The translations under genes were made by a program, and so were the position numbers. Shown in pieces: positions 61,816-64,000 of a stretch of DNA of 64,000 nucleotides; within the stretch, counting starts at the first letter, position 1; every line of letters begins with the position of its first letter. The stretch lies in assembly GCA_934157235.1 (NCBI GenBank), contig CAKPHH010000004.1:1-64000 (forward strand), given 5' to 3'. Source of the DNA: an uncultured Bacilli bacterium. Its GTDB lineage: Bacteria > Bacillota_I > Bacilli_A > RF39 > UBA660. The notes below the pieces were generated by a model. It was not told where the DNA came from. It did no database searches and saw nothing but the letters and a program-made list of their open reading frames with translations.

Positions 61816-63066
61816 ATGTATAGTGAGTTAGGTATTTCGGAAGAAGTTTTAAAGTTAGTTAATAAGTGTGAAGAGGATTGTTTAAAAGAGTTTAAGAAGA
61901 TTGATGATATTTGTACTTATAATAGTGTAAAAGTACTTAATGCTTTTCATAAAAGAGGGATTAGTGAAGGACATTTTAATGGAACAACTGGGTATGGTTA
62001 TAATGATTTTGGAAGAGATATTATAGAAGAAGTATTTAGTGATGTTTTAGGATGTGAAGATGCTTTAGTTAGAGGGCAATTTATATCTGGTACGCATGCT
62101 TTAACAGTATGTTTCTTTGGACTTTTAAGACCTAATGATTTATTGTTAAGTGTATCTGGTAAACCTTATGATACTTTGGATGAAGTTATTGGAATTAGAG
62201 ATAATCCTAGTTCATTGAAGAGCTTTGGAGTTAGATACGAACAGATAGATTTAGTTGATAATGATTTTGATTATGAGAAGATTGAGGAGTTTATTAAGAA
62301 TAATAAAGTTAAAGTAGTTGAGATACAAAGAAGTAAGGGTTATTCAACAAGAAAGAGTTTATCTTTAGAAAAAGTAGAGAAGGTTATTAAGTTAATTAAG
62401 GAAATTGATAATGATGTTATTGTGATGGTTGATAATTGTTACTGTGAATTTGTTAGTGAGAAGGAACCAGCTAGTGTGGGTGCGGATATATTTGTAGGAT
62501 CTTTGATCAAGAATTTAGGAGGAGGAATTGCTTCTAATGGAGCTTATATTGCTGGTAGAAGAGACTTAGTTAATTTATGTGCTGAGAGATTAACAGTACC
62601 TGGATGTGGTAAAGAAGTTGGTCCTAGTATGAATATGAATAAGCAGTTTTTACAAGGGCTATATATGGCACCTAGTGTAGTGGCTTCGGCTTTAAAAACG
62701 GCAATTCTTACGAGTAGAGTGTTAAGTGAATTAGGCTATGATGTTGATCCTATGTATGATGAGGAAAGAGCGGATATTGTTCAAAATATTATTTTTAGAA
62801 ATCCAGATAAGTTAATAGAGTTTACAAGGGGTATTCAAGAAGCTTCAGCAATTGATTCTAATGCAATAGTTGAACCTAGTGATATGCCTGGGTATGATAG
62901 TCAAATTATTATGGCATCTGGTTCATTTACGCAAGGGTCTTCAATTGAACTTTCTTGTGATGGTCCAGTTAGAGAGCCTTATATTGCTTATATGCAAGGT
63001 GGACTTACTTATCAGTATGGTAAGATAGGGGTTATGAAGGCTGTTAGTAAGATTATAGAGGAATAG
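61816..63066 (+). CDS. Methionine gamma-lyase family PLP enzyme (YnbB/aluminium resistance type)
   Basis: 416 residues. Fits the family by FHKRGISEGHFNGTTGYGYND, RGQFISGTHALTVCFFGLLRPND and the PLP-binding segment VGSLIKNLGGGIASNGAYIAG (Lys). The name comes from a partial likeness to gamma-lyases; the physiological reaction is not established. AGGAGG precedes the ATG. The short distances to SDR and DUF5684 genes suggest one transcript. Confidence 0.85.
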   Translation: MYSELGISEEVLKLVNKCEEDCLKEFKKIDDICTYNSVKVLNAFHKRGISEGHFNGTTGYGYNDFGRDIIEEVFSDVLGCEDALVRGQFISGTHALTVCFFGLLRPNDLLLSVSGKPYDTLDEVIGIRDNPSSLKSFGVRYEQIDLVDNDFDYEKIEEFIKNNKVKVVEIQRSKGYSTRKSLSLEKVEKVIKLIKEIDNDVIVMVDNCYCEFVSEKEPASVGADIFVGSLIKNLGGGIASNGAYIAGRRDLVNLCAERLTVPGCGKEVGPSMNMNKQFLQGLYMAPSVVASALKTAILTSRVLSELGYDVDPMYDEERADIVQNIIFRNPDKLIEFTRGIQEASAIDSNAIVEPSDMPGYDSQIIMASGSFTQGSSIELSCDGPVREPYIAYMQGGLTYQYGKIGVMKAVSKIIEE

Positions 63067-63079
63067 GAAAAGGAGTATA

Positions 63080-63625
63080 ATGAGTAGAGAATTTGTATTT
63101 ATTTTTGATTTTGTATTAGTTTTTTCTATTGTTGGTATGTGGAAGACTTTTAAGAAAGCTGGTAGGTCTGGTTGGGAAGCACTTGTTCCATTTTATGGTA
63201 TAGTTATTCAATGTGAGATTTCTGGTATTAATCCATATTGGTTAATAGTTGTAGTTGTTACTTCAATGTTTTCATTCCTTCTTCCCTTTATTGGCTTATT
63301 ACTAGCAATTTTCTTTGCGATTTATTTTGTAGTTATACTTTCTATTAGTACTGCTAGAAGTTTTGGCAAGGAAGATATTTTTGGAATAGGACTTTTATTC
63401 CTTGGAGCAGTATTTTGGCCATTGTTAGGTTTTTCAGATGCAGAATATAAAGGTCCAACGCCAGTTAATGATGAGATATGGGCGTTATTGGCAGAAACAT
63501 TTGGTAAGAAGAAAAATAATAATAATACAAGTAATCAACAAAGTATGAAGTCTTGTCGTACTTGTGGAACGATGGTTAAAATGGATGCTAGATTTTGTCC
63601 GAATTGTGGAAATAGAGTTGATTAG
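63080..63625 (+). CDS. DUF5684-type membrane protein with C-terminal zinc ribbon
   Basis: 181 residues. Four membrane segments with the typical WKTFKKAGRSGWEALVPFYG stretch between the first two and SFGKEDIFGIGLLFLGAVFW near the end, then an Asn-rich linker and a zinc ribbon (CRTCGTMVKMDARFCPNC). The family is widespread in Bacillota beside signal peptidases and is uncharacterised. GGAG precedes the ATG at good distance. It seems to end the operon. Confidence 0.78.
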   Translation: MSREFVFIFDFVLVFSIVGMWKTFKKAGRSGWEALVPFYGIVIQCEISGINPYWLIVVVVTSMFSFLLPFIGLLLAIFFAIYFVVILSISTARSFGKEDIFGIGLLFLGAVFWPLLGFSDAEYKGPTPVNDEIWALLAETFGKKKNNNNTSNQQSMKSCRTCGTMVKMDARFCPNCGNRVD

Positions 63626-63720
63626 GATATGGGTGTAACCCTTTTAATATTTACTCTAGAAAAAAGTTGTGAAACTTGTTGTACTATTTGTAGGATAAGA
63701 TACGATTAGTTGGTGGTTGT

Positions 63721-64000
63721 ATGATTAAATTAGATGGAGTAAAGTCTATTTTTAAACAGAAAAATACTAAGAAGCTAATAGCTTATATTGGTTTTTTTTA
63801 ATTATTAATTATCGGTTTAAGAAATTCTTTTGCGACACTTACTCCTGTTTCTAGTGTAGTAGTACAATCAACAACTTTAGATTATAGTAAAAAAGAAGAA
63901 GGCTCTTGGCAATATACAAAATCAGCTAAATGGGTTTCTAAAGGTAAGGCAAGAATTAATATAAAACTTGAAACAATAGAAAAAAACAGAAGTGATTATA
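63721..64000 (+). pseudogene. Surface protein gene interrupted by a stop codon (3' partial)
   Basis: ATG at 63721 behind GGTGGT opens a frame reading MIKLDGVKSIFKQKNTKKLI followed by AYIGFF and then TAA (63799-63801). The same frame continues without a new start as LLIIGLRNSFATLTPVSSVV and on into a hydrophilic domain up to the window edge. The stop falls inside a predicted membrane anchor, where TTA (Leu) would fit. It is most simply a nonsense mutation; the region beyond the window is unknown. Confidence 0.6.

Overview
The window is about 64 kb of AT-rich, low-GC Gram-positive chromosome. Gene content (SepF, DivIVA, MurF/Ddl, RelQ, HrcA-type CIRCE site, T-box) points to Bacillota. Very AT-rich codons, small gene sizes and many short membrane-anchored or lipid-anchored proteins suggest a host-associated, reduced-genome Bacilli lineage (RF39/Erysipelotrichales-like); that placement is inference. 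Translation uses the standard bacterial code: tryptophan is TGG throughout and TGA ends genes (for example at 23279-23281 on the minus strand and 30604-30606).

Layout. 1-8200: end of a repeat-rich protein with an HPt domain, Hsp20 under a CIRCE operator, a run of small genes with the alarmone synthetase RelQ and a cysteine desulfurase, a DUF1292 protein, a metallopeptidase-like surface protein and a Nudix hydrolase. 8270-15006: an ABC exporter pair, a glucosaminidase, a transglutaminase-like protein, then an OLE RNA followed by its membrane partner OapA, and an ABC-F ATPase. 15040-17953 (minus): three genes related to 2-hydroxyacyl-CoA dehydratase activators, the first of which appears to start with ATT. 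18105-26329: mostly unknown proteins, two tRNAs and a small accessory patch (20318-23145). 26424-30606: alpha/beta hydrolase, membrane-fused MurF, D-Ala-D-Ala ligase and a class I glutamine amidotransferase. 30633-31246: a broken superoxide dismutase gene. 32503-34818: a P-type ATPase. 34846-35065: a short element carrying the left end and omega-RNA-like part of an IS605-type element without tnpB. 35140-35587: four tRNAs. 35698-43347: a very large GT84/GH94 glucan synthase-like protein. 44140-45475: the intact tnpB element. 46103-52722: phosphoglucose isomerase, PAP2 phosphatase, HAD hydrolase, pseudouridine synthase, GH3 glycosidase, AsnRS and a lipoprotein. 52825-56621: HerA-like ATPase, SepF, DivIVA and a kinase-like protein. 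56640-60558: an Ile-type T-box leader, a decayed Na+/Ca2+ exchanger gene and an IleRS of type 2 with a swapped GIHH signature. 60628-64000: thioredoxin-like, SDR and PLP enzymes, a DUF5684-like protein and an interrupted surface protein gene.

The most notable items are the OLE RNA/OapA pair, the tnpB-less omega-RNA element beside the tRNA cluster with a full-length relative 9.3 kb away, the GXHH-type IleRS, and a set of gene remnants or atypical starts (SOD, exchanger, DUF2229) in which the expected ATG is ATA or ATT. All identifications come from reading motifs and context; no database search or covariance model was run.
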